From Chachezhania antarctica (GTDB taxonomy: Bacteria > Pseudomonadota > Alphaproteobacteria > Rhodobacterales > Rhodobacteraceae), in assembly GCF_003646465.1 (NCBI RefSeq), contig NZ_QZEX01000015.1, positions 26,850-90,849 of the forward strand: DNA of 64,000 bases, in the 5' to 3' direction. The notes beneath the pieces are model-generated. The model did not search any database. It had not been told where the DNA came from and was given only the letters and a program-made list of their open reading frames with translations. This document shows positions 63,620 to 64,000 of the stretch, piece after piece; the stretch's first letter is position 1, and the number at the start of each line of letters is the position of its first letter. Position numbers and translations under genes: made by a program.

Positions 63620-64000
63620 CAGCTTTCCCAGCTTGAAATTTAGTCGAGGCACGGAAAATAGGAGGCACTATTTCTTATGCGCTAGAACAGCGCCGCAATT
63701 CGCTCCTCAAGACTAATCAAAAGTACGGCAACGATGATATCCATGGCAATTGTAAATGAGAAATTCACCCATTTCTTGTTGTACTTTTTAAGCCGGGTCA
63801 GTTTTCGCCTGCCGTCAAATTCGCTTAGGCAGATGAAGGAGGGGCGCGGTCGCCTCAAAGACCGAGTTAGTCTTGGGCACCTCGATTTTTGACTGTTTTC
63901 TCGACTATGGAGCAGTTGGCGCAGCCTGAAGGGCTTGGAAGGCCGTCAGTTGACGGGTTGTTGCGTCGGGTCTGATGATGCGCAGCCCATTTCAGGGTCG
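63620..64000. other. AT-richer terminal region without a confident gene
   Basis: The last 380 bases are lower in GC than the rest of the window. A minus-strand frame at 63682-63858 could encode up to 58 residues from a TTG, including KKYNKKWVNFSFTIAMDIIV, hydrophobic at its end, but no ribosome site or family is seen. A separate minus frame higher up reads VPKTNSVFEATAPLLHLPKR and then stops. Together they could be a frameshifted or truncated gene, perhaps a transferred fragment; the window ends before this can be judged. Confidence 0.45.

Noticed and set aside
1..64000. CRISPR arrays, prophage, tRNA and rRNA genes
   Set aside because: No regularly spaced repeats, phage structural genes, tRNA-like cloverleaf or rRNA sequence were noticed on either strand.

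Overview
The window is a GC-rich, densely coded chromosomal segment that reads as an alphaproteobacterium, most probably a member of the Rhodobacteraceae (Roseobacter group). Supporting signs are GcrA, a ScfR/RamB-type XRE regulator, the two-domain FolB, the RimO, LepA and ArgD-ArgF neighbourhoods, a KpsE/KpsT pair, and small hairpin repeats of the type common between genes in this family. I saw no rRNA, tRNA, CRISPR array, prophage or complete insertion sequence.

The dominant theme (about 1-45 kb) is one-carbon and two-carbon assimilation. Tungstate uptake genes (tupBCA plus a regulator, 0-3.2 kb) are followed by a minus-strand block with glycerate 2-kinase, GTP cyclohydrolase FolE2, malic enzyme, dihydrofolate reductase, dihydroneopterin aldolase and a quinone reductase. 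Next come a divergent ADP-forming acid-CoA ligase pair, a LysR regulator and a two-subunit NAD-dependent formate dehydrogenase of the tungsten Fdh1 type (14.5-19 kb). PEP carboxylase, a malate/succinate-CoA ligase pair and an isochorismatase-like hydrolase follow on the minus strand (19-24.6 kb).

From 25 to 36 kb a plus-strand cluster encodes a GntR/FCD regulator, oxalyl-CoA decarboxylase, formyl-CoA:oxalate CoA-transferase, a stand-alone formyltransferase/hydrolase, formate-tetrahydrofolate ligase, a universal stress protein and a complete tripartite tricarboxylate (TTT) transporter. A ScfR-type regulator is divergent from a PanE-family enzyme that fits oxalyl-CoA reductase. That gene leads serine hydroxymethyltransferase, serine-glyoxylate aminotransferase and hydroxypyruvate reductase (37.4-42 kb), followed by folD and a split methylenetetrahydrofolate reductase.

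Together these genes could form a nearly complete oxalate/formate assimilation module. Oxalate (perhaps imported by the TTT system) would be activated to oxalyl-CoA. Part would be decarboxylated to formyl-CoA and formate, then oxidised by the tungsten FDH or fixed on tetrahydrofolate. Part would be reduced to glyoxylate. Glycine plus methylene-THF gives serine, then hydroxypyruvate, glycerate, 2-phosphoglycerate, PEP, oxaloacetate/malate and malyl-CoA. A near-perfect palindrome, TGGTATACCA or a close variant, lies upstream of several of these otherwise separate units and suggests one GntR regulon.

The last 19 kb (45-64 kb) is mostly ordinary: rimO, capsule export genes without a permease, a uracil-DNA glycosylase-like protein, SseB-like and YHS proteins, an MHS-type transporter, gcrA, argD-argF, an acyl-CoA synthetase, a CitE-like lyase with a MaoC dehydratase and a LysR regulator, lepA and small secreted proteins. 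The final 380 bases are AT-richer and hold no confident gene. All functions are assigned by motif recognition from memory; no database search was run.
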